From Spirosoma telluris (GTDB lineage: Bacteria; Bacteroidota; Bacteroidia; Cytophagales; Spirosomataceae), in the NCBI GenBank assembly GCA_003259005.1, contig QLII01000001.1:8361001-8425000 (forward strand): a DNA stretch of 64,000 nucleotides, written 5' to 3'. The translations under genes were made by a program, and so were the position numbers. The notes beneath the pieces were generated by a model that did not search any database, had not been told where the DNA came from, and saw nothing but the letters and a program-made list of their open reading frames with translations. Position 1 is the stretch's first letter, and each line of letters opens with the position of its first letter. This document shows, piece after piece, positions 27,738-37,355 of this stretch.

Positions 27738-28196
27738 ATGCAGTTTATTCTTAAAACCCAGGTTAATCAAACGTTGCCTGTTGTCTGGGCTGGCTTTACG
27801 CGAAGCCTCTTTGAACGGCTTTCCCCCGCGTTTCCACCTGTGAAGGTAGTGCGCTTTGATGGATGCTTACGGGGTGATATAGTTCATCTACAGTTAAATT
27901 TTCTCCTTTTTCGCCAGGACTGGATCAGTCTCATTGTTGATCAGCAAACGGATAACGAAGAAATCTACTTTATTGATCAGGGCACTAAGCTCCCTTTTTT
28001 TCTAAGCTTCTGGAAACATCGACACGGGCTTCGCCGTACTGCCGATCGGATAACTGGTCAGGAGCAGACGACTATTATTGATGACATTACCTTCCAGACC
28101 CCATTTGTACTGACTAACTATCTTCTTTACCCGCTCTTGTGGTTACAATTTGCATACCGAAAACCCATTTATAGGCGGGTATTCAGTTTATCCTGA
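27738..28196 (+). CDS. SRPBCC-like hypothetical protein
   Basis: The 152-residue product resembles the START/SRPBCC ligand-binding fold in its pattern: FILKTQVNQTLPVVWAGFTR at the start, FEIYFIDQGTK-like strands in the middle, and an aromatic-rich end with FVLTNYLLYPLLWLQFAYRK. That last stretch is the long C-terminal helix typical of small Bacteroidetes proteins of this kind. It has no signal peptide. It is divergent from the giant hybrid kinase, whose upstream region it shares. Function is unknown. Confidence 0.65.
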   Translation: MQFILKTQVNQTLPVVWAGFTRSLFERLSPAFPPVKVVRFDGCLRGDIVHLQLNFLLFRQDWISLIVDQQTDNEEIYFIDQGTKLPFFLSFWKHRHGLRRTADRITGQEQTTIIDDITFQTPFVLTNYLLYPLLWLQFAYRKPIYRRVFSLS

Positions 28197-28372
28197 TCGT
28201 GTGATCTTTCTGTACTTAACCCACTGATTTAGTCGCATAATACGACAGGGAACCTAAACATACAAAAAAAGGACTTAATGGCTCTTGGAAGTAGCGCAAA
28301 AATAGGCCAAATCCAGTTTGCGTTGGGATTGTAACCGATGCATACGTATTTTCGGAACCGCATGGATTCCTT

Positions 28373-28380
28373 TACATTTG
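28373..28380 (+). promoter_or_regulatory. Bacteroidetes -7-like box upstream of the dicarboxylate symporter
   Basis: TACATTTG matches the TAnnTTTG consensus 28 bases before the symporter start. A T-rich stretch (ATTTTCGG) lies about 20 bases upstream where the -33 element would be, but it is not an exact match. Confidence 0.4.
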
Positions 28381-28408
28381 TTAAATAGGGTTCTTTTAAT
28401 CTCGCTTC

Positions 28409-29656
28409 ATGAAACTCCCCAATCTGACTACACGAATTTTTCTGGGCATGGTGCTCGGTATTGCAATTGGCTATTTTTTCCCAGATACCGGTTCTGGCTT
28501 TTCGGGTACTGACCTGAATATCCTGTCCAAAATTTTCCTGCGGCTCATTAAAATGATTATCGGGCCACTTGTCTTTGCCACATTGGTTGTCGGAATTGCC
28601 AAACTAGGTGACTTTGGTACCGTTGGGCGCATTGGCCTCAAAACCCTGGCTTATTTTTATTTCGCTACCATTCTATCATTGGTTGTTGGTTTGCTGGTTG
28701 TTAATATTATGCGGCCTGGCGAGGTTATGAATATACCACAGTTACCGGCAAAAGGTACCGACGTAGGGGTCGAAGCGCATAAAATGTCATTTAATGGGTT
28801 TATTGAGCACATTGTTCCGACGAGTTTTATTGACGCCTTAGCCACTAACGAAATTCTTCAGATTGTGGTGTTCAGCATCTTTTTTGGTATTGCGGTTGGC
28901 TCCGTTGGGGCACACGGCAAAGTCATGATAAAAGCGCTTGATGCGCTCTCGCATATCATGTTTAAAATTACCAGCTATGTGATGGCTTTTGCTCCATTCG
29001 GGGTGTTAGGGGCTATTGCTGCTATTGTGGCCCAACAGGGACTGGGTATTCTGGGCGGCTATGTTTACTTGATTTTGTGCTTTTTCGGAGGGCTGCTGTT
29101 CTTTATTTTCGTGGTGCTGGCTACCATCTGCGTAGTCGTGGGTATTCCCTACATTGCCCTGTTGAAAGAAATTCGATCGGCGGTTATCCTGTCGTTCAGC
29201 ACAGCAAGTTCAGAAGCCTCGTTTCCACAGACCATCGAAGCACTGCGCCGATTTGGCTGCTCGGAACGGATTATCTCGTTTGTGCTGCCTCTGGGTTATT
29301 CGTTTAACCTCGACGGGTCTATGTTATATATGACCTTTGCTACGGCCTTCATTGCGCAGGCGTATCATGTGCCGCTTAGTCTTGAGCAGCAGATTACGAT
29401 GATGCTGACGCTGATGATTACCTCCAAAGGAATTGCGGGTGTACCCAGAGCTTCATTGGTTGTTATTGCCGGAACTATGTCGCTGTTTAACCTTCCTATT
29501 GAGGGATTGGCGCTCCTATTAGGCATCGATCAGGTACTCGATATGGGCCGCTCGGCGACCAGTGTAGCGGGTAATGCGGTTGCCACCTGTGTTATATCCA
29601 AATGGGAAGGGGAATTTAGAACGCAGCCCATTGAGACTGATGAAGTTACCGCTTGA
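28409..29656 (+). CDS. Dicarboxylate/amino acid:cation symporter (DAACS family)
   Basis: The 415-residue protein has eight or more membrane helices and the two re-entrant loop signatures of the glutamate/dicarboxylate transporter fold: STASSEASFPQTIEALRRFG near residue 265 and TSKGIAGVPRASLVVIAGT near 335. LPLGYSFNLDGSMLYMTFA and LGIDQVLDMGRSATSVAGNA carry the substrate and cation residues. It imports C4-dicarboxylates or acidic amino acids with sodium or protons; which one cannot be told from sequence by eye. Length is normal. It stands alone with its own promoter-like box. Confidence 0.92.
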   Translation: MKLPNLTTRIFLGMVLGIAIGYFFPDTGSGFSGTDLNILSKIFLRLIKMIIGPLVFATLVVGIAKLGDFGTVGRIGLKTLAYFYFATILSLVVGLLVVNIMRPGEVMNIPQLPAKGTDVGVEAHKMSFNGFIEHIVPTSFIDALATNEILQIVVFSIFFGIAVGSVGAHGKVMIKALDALSHIMFKITSYVMAFAPFGVLGAIAAIVAQQGLGILGGYVYLILCFFGGLLFFIFVVLATICVVVGIPYIALLKEIRSAVILSFSTASSEASFPQTIEALRRFGCSERIISFVLPLGYSFNLDGSMLYMTFATAFIAQAYHVPLSLEQQITMMLTLMITSKGIAGVPRASLVVIAGTMSLFNLPIEGLALLLGIDQVLDMGRSATSVAGNAVATCVISKWEGEFRTQPIETDEVTA

Positions 29657-29761
29657 TAAATCGCAAAAAGTTTAGAAGGTATTGCATGGGTATTCAAGCT
29701 TGATTTCGTAGGTTAGGGATACAATTGCCAGATGGATTATTTCACCTAAACCCCTAAGCTT

Positions 29762-30181
29762 GTGCAACCCTCTTATACTCCTGTCAGTACCTACACGAAG
29801 GCTACTCCTGTTCAGCGTTTCATTGCCGTTTTCATTGATGGTATTGTGGGCAATATACCTTTTTGGGTATTGGCTATAGTATCAGGTAAGCTAGCCATGG
29901 TCGGCTATGCAATTACTATAGCGTATCTTCTTACCAAAGATGCACTTCCAGAGACAGGTGGTTTTCTGGGTGGTCAAAGTATCGGCAAAAAGCTAATGGG
30001 TATTAAAGCCATTAAAGAAGATACAGGCGGTAGCCTGGTTGGGGATTATGGCACGGCTATCACCCGTCAGGTATCGCTGTTAATCCCGTTCTTCAACATC
30101 ATTGATGCGCTTATGGTATTCAGCGATGAAGGAAAGCGATTTGGCGATAAATGGGCAAAAACGATTGTTGTGAAGGCCTGA
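29762..30181 (+). CDS. RDD family membrane protein
   Basis: A GTG start gives 139 residues. The N-terminal helix carries the Arg and Asp positions of the family (QRFIAVFIDGIVGNIP). LLTKDALPETGGFLGGQSIGKKLMGIKAI and the C-terminal FGDKWAKTIVV are also typical. RDD proteins are small polytopic membrane proteins; some act in sodium or glycine-betaine transport, but most are uncharacterised. It is followed by its own terminator and is not in an operon. Confidence 0.85.
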   Translation: MQPSYTPVSTYTKATPVQRFIAVFIDGIVGNIPFWVLAIVSGKLAMVGYAITIAYLLTKDALPETGGFLGGQSIGKKLMGIKAIKEDTGGSLVGDYGTAITRQVSLLIPFFNIIDALMVFSDEGKRFGDKWAKTIVVKA

Positions 30182-30204
30182 TTTTTGGATAGCTTTATAC
30201 GTAG

Positions 30205-30238
30205 AAGGCCACAATCTCACGGGTTGTGGCCTTTTTTA
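30205..30238 (+). terminator. Terminator of the RDD gene
   Basis: Arms AAGGCCACAA and TTGTGGCCTT are followed by T residues, beginning 24 bases after the stop. Confidence 0.85.
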
Positions 30239-30350
30239 TGACCGTTTGTCTAGTCAATTGAGCAGTTCATCCGTAAATAGATTGTTGTTGACGAATCAAA
30301 GTTCGTAGCTTAAGCCCCGAAACGCAACCAATGGTTCTTCCCTAAACTAA

Positions 30351-31262
30351 ATGAACATTCTCGAAACCCATCACATTGTAAAACAATATGCCGAACACCG
30401 GGCTTTAGACGACGTCAGTTTATCTGTGCCGAAGGGCAGCATTTTTGGTCTGCTTGGTCCCAATGGTGCCGGTAAAACCTCCCTCATTCGTATTATTAAT
30501 CAGATTACCGCACCCGATTCCGGCGAAGTTATTCTGGATGGCGAACACCTGAATCCCAGCCATATCAAACGTATCGGCTACCTGCCCGAAGAACGGGGGC
30601 TTTACAAAAAGATGAAAGTAGGTGAGCAACTGCTTTATCTGGCGCAACTCAAAGGGCTGACGGAGAAGCAGGCGATGGACAAGCTGAAAACGTGGTTCAT
30701 TAAGTTCGATATCAAAACCTGGTGGGATAAGCAGGTTCAGGACCTGTCTAAAGGGATGCAGCAAAAGGTACAGTTCGTCGCAACGGTCATGCACGAACCT
30801 GACCTGATTATTCTGGATGAACCCTTTTCCGGTTTTGACCCCATCAATGCGAATCTGATCAAAGATGAGATTCTGGAACTACGCGACAAGGGTAAAACGA
30901 TCATTTTCTCGACCCACCGAATGGAATCGGTCGAGGAACTCTGCGATCATATTGCGCTCATCAACCGGTCACATAAAGTGCTCGACGGGCCCAAGCGGGC
31001 TATTAAGGAGCAGTTCAAAACCCACACCTACCACGTCGAATATCAGGGGGAGTTGGAAAACCTGCCAACGGCATTTGAAGTCTTGACAACCCGACAAACA
31101 GAGGATGGATTCCTCCGTACCGATATTAAAATTCCACCCGATGCCGCTGTCAATGAGTTGATTCGGCACCTGCTCGACCGCGTCACTGTCCGGTCTTTCG
31201 GCGAGAACATTCCCAGTATAAACGACATTTTCATCAAGACCGTTGGCGAAACCAATGAGTAA
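30351..31262 (+). CDS. ABC transporter ATP-binding protein (NatA/ABC-2 type)
   Basis: The 303-residue ATPase has Walker A GPNGAGKTSLIR, Q-loop region GYLPEERGLYKKM, signature LSKGMQQKVQF, Walker B LIILDEPFSGFDP and the H-loop STHRMESVEEL. After residue ~220 it carries the C-terminal extension (HVEYQGELENL onward) typical of NatA-like exporters. It pairs with the permease gene that follows in the same direction, with a word-repeat hairpin in the gap. The pair likely exports ions, lipids or small compounds out of the cytoplasm. Confidence 0.93.
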   Translation: MNILETHHIVKQYAEHRALDDVSLSVPKGSIFGLLGPNGAGKTSLIRIINQITAPDSGEVILDGEHLNPSHIKRIGYLPEERGLYKKMKVGEQLLYLAQLKGLTEKQAMDKLKTWFIKFDIKTWWDKQVQDLSKGMQQKVQFVATVMHEPDLIILDEPFSGFDPINANLIKDEILELRDKGKTIIFSTHRMESVEELCDHIALINRSHKVLDGPKRAIKEQFKTHTYHVEYQGELENLPTAFEVLTTRQTEDGFLRTDIKIPPDAAVNELIRHLLDRVTVRSFGENIPSINDIFIKTVGETNE

Positions 31263-31265
31263 AAT

Positions 31266-31350
31266 TAAAGGCGAAAGAGCAAAAGAGTGAAAGAGCGAAA
31301 TTTAATACGCCAGCCACTCATTCACTCTTTCGCTCTTTCACTCTTTAAAA
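31266..31350. repeat. Word-repeat hairpin D (GAAAGAGTG words)
   Basis: The left arm has GAAAGAGCAAAAGAGTGAAAG and the right arm CACTCTTTCGCTCTTTCACT, its approximate complement, separated by about 20 bases. It fills the gap between the ATPase stop and the permease start, so it would be part of their joint transcript. Confidence 0.85.
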
Positions 31351-31352
31351 TT

Positions 31353-32675
31353 ATGAACATAATTTTCCTGATTATCAAACGCGAATACCTGGTCCGGGTG
31401 CGTAAAAAATCGTTCATCATCATGACGATTCTGGGACCGGTTCTGATTTTTGGCTTCTATGCCATCATCGGTTGGGCAGCTGTTAGCTCCATCAACCAGA
31501 AAAAGATTGCGGTCGTCGATGAAAGCGGTCGCTTCTCCGGTAAGTTCAAGAACGACGACGAAACGTCGTTTGCCTATCCAAAACAATCGCTGACGGAAGC
31601 TAAAAAAGCGTTCGTCAAGCAAGGCTACGATGCGTTGGTCTTCATTCCGAAAGACGTGATCGAACACCCTAAAACGGTTCAGATTTTCGCCGAGAAAAGC
31701 GTCAGCCTGTCATTGCAAAGCAATATCGAACGGGCTATTGGGAAGGAAATTGAGACCATTAAGCTAGAAAATGCCGGTATTACTCAGAAAATTATTGAGG
31801 ATGCGAAAGTGAACGTAGATGCACAGACCATAAGTATGAGTGACGCCGGTGAAAAGAGTAGTAACGGGATTGCAACAACCATTATCAGTGGTTTTTGTGC
31901 GTTGCTGATCTACATCTCGGTACTTATTTACGGTACGCAGGTGATGCGGGGCGTTATGGAAGAAAAGACCAGCCGAATTGTTGAGGTCATCATCTCATCG
32001 GTAAAACCATTCCAGTTGATGCTGGGCAAAATTATTGGCGTGGCACTGGTAGGTCTGACCCAGTTTATGCTCTGGATTGTGCTGACCGTTGGCCTCATTA
32101 CCCTGGGCTCAACTGTTATGGGGCAGAAGGAAACGGCTAAATCGGCCGTGACGGCCCGGATGAATGGCATGCCGGGTGGACAGGATGTGCAACATAAAAT
32201 GGCTACGGCTAAAAATCCGGTTGCTGATGTGATGGCCGCTATTGAAACCCTTAATCTTCCGCTGATTATAGCCTGTTTCCTGTTCTATTTCTTAGGTGGT
32301 TATCTACTCTACAGCGCCCTATTTGGTGCCGTTGGTGCCGCTGTAGATAGCGAGACCGAGACGCAGCAGTTTATGTTTCCTATTATGATGCCGATTATTG
32401 CGGCCATCGCCTTTGCCCAAATTGCTGTTCGAGACCCCGATGGGCCACTCGCTTTCTGGACATCCATCATTCCCTTTACCTCGCCTGTAGTCATGATGGT
32501 TCGAATTCCATTTGGCGTACCTGCCTGGGAGTTAATCCTTTCCATGCTCTTGTTGGTCATTGGGTTTATTGGCACCACCTGGATTGCCGCCCGGATTTAC
32601 CGCGTCGGTATTCTGATGTACGGAAAGAAAACCTCCTTCCGCGAACTAGCGAAGTGGGTGTTTTATAAGGGGTAA
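31353..32675 (+). CDS. ABC-2 type transporter permease (NatB-like)
   Basis: From the ATG at 31353 (MNIIFLIIKREYLVRVRKKS) the product is 440 residues. An in-frame ATG at 31287 lies inside the word-repeat hairpin and would add a stretch unlike the family, so it is rejected. There is one N-terminal helix, a large extracytoplasmic domain (~50-180), then five or six C-terminal helices containing QVMRGVMEEKTSRIVEVIIS and the SSVKPFQLMLGKIIG segment, the ABC-2 hallmark. It is the membrane partner of the ATPase upstream. Confidence 0.9.
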   Translation: MNIIFLIIKREYLVRVRKKSFIIMTILGPVLIFGFYAIIGWAAVSSINQKKIAVVDESGRFSGKFKNDDETSFAYPKQSLTEAKKAFVKQGYDALVFIPKDVIEHPKTVQIFAEKSVSLSLQSNIERAIGKEIETIKLENAGITQKIIEDAKVNVDAQTISMSDAGEKSSNGIATTIISGFCALLIYISVLIYGTQVMRGVMEEKTSRIVEVIISSVKPFQLMLGKIIGVALVGLTQFMLWIVLTVGLITLGSTVMGQKETAKSAVTARMNGMPGGQDVQHKMATAKNPVADVMAAIETLNLPLIIACFLFYFLGGYLLYSALFGAVGAAVDSETETQQFMFPIMMPIIAAIAFAQIAVRDPDGPLAFWTSIIPFTSPVVMMVRIPFGVPAWELILSMLLLVIGFIGTTWIAARIYRVGILMYGKKTSFRELAKWVFYKG

Positions 32676-32682
32676 AAGATGG

Positions 32683-32779
32683 AGGAAAGGGAGGAGGGGA
32701 AGGAAAGGGACAAAGTAGCTGACGCGAAAGCAACACCTTTTTTCCTCTTCTTCCCCCTCCTCCCTTTCCTCCTTTTTTA
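32683..32779. repeat. Word-repeat hairpin E (GGAGGAAAGG words)
   Basis: A purine-rich left arm of GGAGGAAAGGGAGGAGGG-type words is mirrored by a pyrimidine-rich right arm (CCCTCCTCCCTTTCCTCC), with about 26 bases between. It sits between the convergent permease gene and HEXXH-protein gene and reaches the stop of the latter. Confidence 0.8.
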
Positions 32780-35709
32780 AAACCCAATATCAATCACCAG
32801 CGGCTGAAGTAGCCATTGTCCTGTGGTAAGATTATAAATGGTTCGGAAACCGGCTTCGAAGGAGTTCCGTAAGCGCAGGGTATTAAAGACAAATGAGACA
32901 TCGAGGCCAGTTGTCTGAAAATCATGGTATTGCGTTTCATAACCCCGCAGGCGACCATACACATCCCGCACTTCGACATTGCTTTGCCCCTTGGCCAGAT
33001 CGTAGAAGCCACCCGCTTTTATCCGCTGCACGTAAAGCCAGCGCCCGAGCGACCAATGTGTATCGGCAATGGGTAGACGATATTCCACGCTGCCCGCTTT
33101 AATCTGTTCGTCACCAATGTAAGATTGCCCACGCGGATAAAACACGAGTGCGCCAAACTGATAGGTGCCCTGTGCCTGCAGTTGATAACCTGCCCGGAAA
33201 CGCAGGGAATGGTGCTTCGCTAAGCCTGGGAAAAACAAGTTTGCCTGAACACCTACTTGCTCGCTGGTGAGTTTGCCGCCAAATGGTGTGGTGCGGTAAT
33301 TTGCTGAAAGAGTTTGTCCCCACTGTGGCGCTATATCACGCTTGCTTTGCCGGAGAAGATGTGAATAACTAAATCCATACGTCAGGGCGCTAATCGACCC
33401 TGACGAGCCAACTTCTGTTGGATAGCGATACGGTAGGTCATAACCCGTCACTTGCAGGTAGTTATAATAGGCCGACAGACTAATTCCCTGAATGTATTTA
33501 GAATTTGTCAGTTGCAATGGCAAACGAAAACCGGCCGTAAGCTGATTGTACTGCCAGCGGTCAGTACGCAGGCTGTCAAGTGGATAAATCTTATCAATAT
33601 AAAGCGATGTACTGCGTGTGCCACTCTGAAAACTTACATCAATGATTGGATAGAGGCCCTGATAACTTATCAATCCGTAGAAATTACCTGCGCGTTCAGA
33701 CTGATTATAGGTATACCCTACGCCAATTTGGGTAGTACTTAGCAAATCCTGCGAACTTAGTCCAACAGATAAGGCCTGCCCGGTGCTGGCAATAGTTGGC
33801 CCCCAGCTATAAATGTTGAGCGCATGAGCCAGCCGCCGAAAGCGTGAATGCGTATATAGGGTTGGGTTTGGGATAGAATCTCCTAAAATACGACGTCCCA
33901 GTGCGGCCCCGGTTCCTGTTTAGTTAAAGCACCGAAAAAACGAATGGGTTGCTCCTGAGCAGGCTCGTTAACGGGTTTCCAGGAGCCAGGGTCAAGGGTC
34001 ATGTCGGCAATACGGTAACCGGTAGCGGCAAAGTCGTCAAAAGCAAGCCGTGTGCCCGATGGCGATACGGCAGCGTGGTAAGCCGCTAGTGGCCGCGACG
34101 TAACCTGTAAGACCTGTTTTGAATTGACATCTACCGCGTACAGATTGTCGATGCCCGACCGGGGTGAATTGTAAAGCACATACTTGCCCCAGGGTTGCGG
34201 GTGGCTGATATTCTCGTTAACACGGGGAAGTAAGTCTGTTTTGGTGCCGGTTTCAGTGTCGATGGACTGAATGGTTTTCTGGCCGTCTTTAAGCGCGATC
34301 GTTACGATGGTACGATTGTCGTTCATCCAGCGCGGGTGCTGATAAAAGGAATTATCGGGGTTTGCAAGTTGGTTCAACACGGAACCCGTTTTTGCGTTAA
34401 GCACCAGCAAACGGATTTTGTACCGGTCCGTATTATCGACCACAACCAGTTTCGTATTGTCGGGCGAGAGGGCTACAGTGGTGTAGCGGGCACGGTGTGT
34501 CAGTCGCGTCAGTTTTCCGGTTTTTAGATCGAGCAGCCGGATGTTGGAGTAAATGCGCTGGCCCCAGCGGGGATCATAACCAAACTCAATCCAACTCGCT
34601 TTGGTAGCCGTAGCCGAAAGTAAATCGGGATCATTCGGAAACCCCTGTACATGAATAACTTTCTCTGGTTTATTTTTGGATAAAACGACCAGTCGAGGAG
34701 TATCGCCAAGGCCGCTCTTTACACATAATACGGTTGAGTCGGTCAGGAATTGCGGATGCTGATAATTAGTAAAGACTTTTCTGGGCGACTCTTGTTTTTC
34801 TGCATTAACAGAAAATTCCGTTACTGGGGTAATCGGTAAAGCCTGCTGCTGTTTCTGCCATATTTCGGTCAGATCGGCCATTGTTTTTTGGTATAGATCT
34901 TCTGTTCGCAATTGGGTTTCTTCTTTAATGCTGGCCGAAAAGGCAAAGGGTAGCGGCCATCGCCGGTAATTGCGGTTCAACACCCGACTCCATACATCGG
35001 GACCGTAGGTGCGCTTGAGGTAGGTTGTCAGAAAATACCCTAACACGTAGTGGTTTGGGACATTATCACGGTAAGAACCAGCAACGGCTTTGGGATAATC
35101 AAACGCCCTTCCCGCAAGCAGATTGGCTCGTAGACCCAGATCGAAATTTGGAATTCGCCCACGTCCGCTGTTGCTCAGGAGAGTTTCGTTACTAACGGCA
35201 TCGCCCTCGGTAAACCAATCGGGAACAGTTAAGGAAGGCAGAAGTAGCCCCGTGTTGCCAAGCAATGTATAAAGAACTCGCCCATACCCCTGCAACCCTT
35301 TTTCATACTGGACAACGTGCCGATATTCATGGGCTACGAGCAAATCAAGCCAGTTATAAGTGCCTAGTAAACCAGGGTCCTGTGGAGCAACGGCATTAAA
35401 CTCTGATCGTCGCGGAAACAGGGTAACAAAGCCGTTGCTATTGGTTGTCTGATTCTGAAGCAGTACTGAAATTGGACGAGGTTGCTTTTCAAGCGATTCA
35501 CTCGTTGGTTCATATAAGCTTTCGAGCCTACTGGCCGTTTGTTGCGCCGTTGAATCCAGCCCCTTGGGATAGAGTACCCGGAAGTGGGGTGTCGTCAGTC
35601 GATACCAGCGCAAACTGGTTGGATTCTGATTGAGAATAGGGAGTGTCTGAGCCGTGGCTATCAGCGCTACGAGCAGGAATGGGATCGTAAGGGCGTATCT
35701 TCGTAACAT
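32777..35709 (-). CDS. Secreted HEXXH protein with WD40/TolB-like propeller and C-terminal barrel-like region; one frameshift
   Basis: The restored product is about 977 residues. A signal peptide (MLRRYALTIPFLLVALIATA) is followed by a domain with the zinc-metalloprotease motif HEYRH near residue 128 and a downstream Glu in WFTEGDAV, the gluzincin arrangement. Residues ~320-600 hold TolB/WD40-like strands (RYTTVALSPDNTKLVVVDN, AAVSPSGTRLAFDD). The last ~350 residues are beta-strand rich with alternating aromatics and look like an outer-membrane barrel. One base is missing near the CCCC at 33907-33910; adding it gives EPGAALGRRILGDSIP across the join. It is probably a surface-anchored peptidase or relic; activity is unproven. 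Confidence 0.78.
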
Positions 35710-35809
35710 GCGGTATCAATGTACGGAGTTTTTACGAAAAAAGGCCCTGGCGTTGCATGTCTCTAGATTTTCAATTCATAAAGCACAATTAATCTTTTGT
35801 AAGAAAGCT

Positions 35810-37227
35810 TTACAAAAACTTCAAAATATACTTAGTCAGCCTCTTTACTGTATCCGTATAAGGCGGATAGACGAATTTCATCGTGCCGAAATCGCGCTGC
35901 ATAACCCCCCGCTGATTGGAAAACTCCTGAAAACTGAAAAAACCGTTCGACTTGCCTACGCCACTATTATTGACGCCACCAAAGGGGAGTTCGAGGTTGA
36001 CGAACTGGAGCATTGTTTCATTGATCACTGTATCGCCTGCCGACGTGTGGTCCAGAATGTATTGTGTATGCTGACGGTTGCGACTGTGAATATAGAGCGC
36101 CAGTGGTTTCTCGCGTTGATTAACAATCTGCAAAGCATCGTCCAGGTTTTCGTAAGTCAGTACGGGCAATACTGGGCCGAAAATTTCCTCCTGCATTACC
36201 TGCATGTCGTCGGTGACACCTTCCAGCACCGTTGGCTCAATGAAGTTCTGGTCGGCATTCATCTTGCCACCGAATGTAACACTGGCCCCTTTGGTCACCG
36301 CATCGTCTAGCATATCACAAATTCGGTCAAAATGCCGGGTATTTACCAGTCGGGCGTAACTATCGGAGGCTTCAACTGGCCCCCATCGGGGCTATACATG
36401 GCCGTTAATTTCTCGTACAATGCCCGCATAAAGGCTTGTTTAACCGATTGATGGACAAGGATATAGTCGGGCGCAATGCAGGTTTGCCCACAGTTGACGC
36501 CTTTGGCCCAGGCTAGCTGACTCGCAGCCTGCTGAATATTCGCCGATTCATCAACAATGGCGGGCGATTTTCCACCTAATTCGAGCGTGACTGAGGCTAA
36601 ATGCTTGGCGGCTGCAGTCATCACGATACGGCCAATGGCAGGGCTTCCTGTAAAGTAAATGTGATTGAACGGGAGTTCGAGCAAGGCTTGCGACACGTCG
36701 GCGTCGCCTTCAAAAACTATGACTTCCTCCGGTGGAAACAGCTCATGAACCAGTTTCTTAAGTAGGGCAGACGTGTGTGGAGTCTGCTCGGAAGGTTTCA
36801 GGATCACTACGTTTCCGGCGGCAATGGCCATGATTAAGGGGCGGAGGCTGAGCGCAATCGGATAATTCCAGGGAGATATAATCAGTACATTCCCTTTGGG
36901 TTCATAGCGCACATAACTACGAGTGCCAACCAGGGGTAAGTGCGTAGGTAATGACTTAGGCTTCAACCACAATTTCAGATGCCGAAGCGTGTGCTTGATT
37001 TCGACATGTACCGACATCAAGTCCGTTAACATGACTTCGGACGCTGGCTTGCGGAGGTCGTCGTACAGGGCTTGTTGAATATCCGTTTCGTGAATAGTAA
37101 TCCAGGTTTGCAGACGTCGGATACGGTCAAGACGCTGATCGACGGTGGTCAGTGCCATTTGTGGCGCATAACGACGTTGTGCATCGAATGAGCTCCTAAA
37201 ATCAGTTTTACTCTGGATGGCGGTCAT
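35810..37227 (-). CDS. Aldehyde dehydrogenase family protein; one frameshift
   Basis: The restored chain is 472 residues, normal for the class 3-like branch. LISPWNYPIALSLRPLI and ILKPSEQTPHTSALL form the NAD(P) site, Glu in TLELGGKSPAIVDE is the general base, and Cys in GQTCIAPDYILV is the nucleophile. ALYIHSRN and the membrane-proximal basic C terminus suggest a fatty-aldehyde type. It oxidises aldehydes to acids. A missing base in the C5 run at 36380-36384 splits it after the catalytic Cys. It is divergent from an XRE regulator, with about 130 bases between. Confidence 0.88.
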
Positions 37228-37355
37228 AGGGGCTGTGGTTTCGCTGTAAATCGAATACCGTCTACTTTTTACTCTAAAAGTACAAAAAAGAAGACGATGT
37301 GGATTTAAAATATGAATCGTTTATCTTAGCTGAAACTTTAGCCACCCTAAACTGG

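Noticed and set aside
31287..31352. Earlier start for the ABC permease, inside the word-repeat hairpin
   Set aside because: The extra residues are hairpin sequence and do not fit the family; MNIIFLIIKREYL at 31353 is the natural N terminus.
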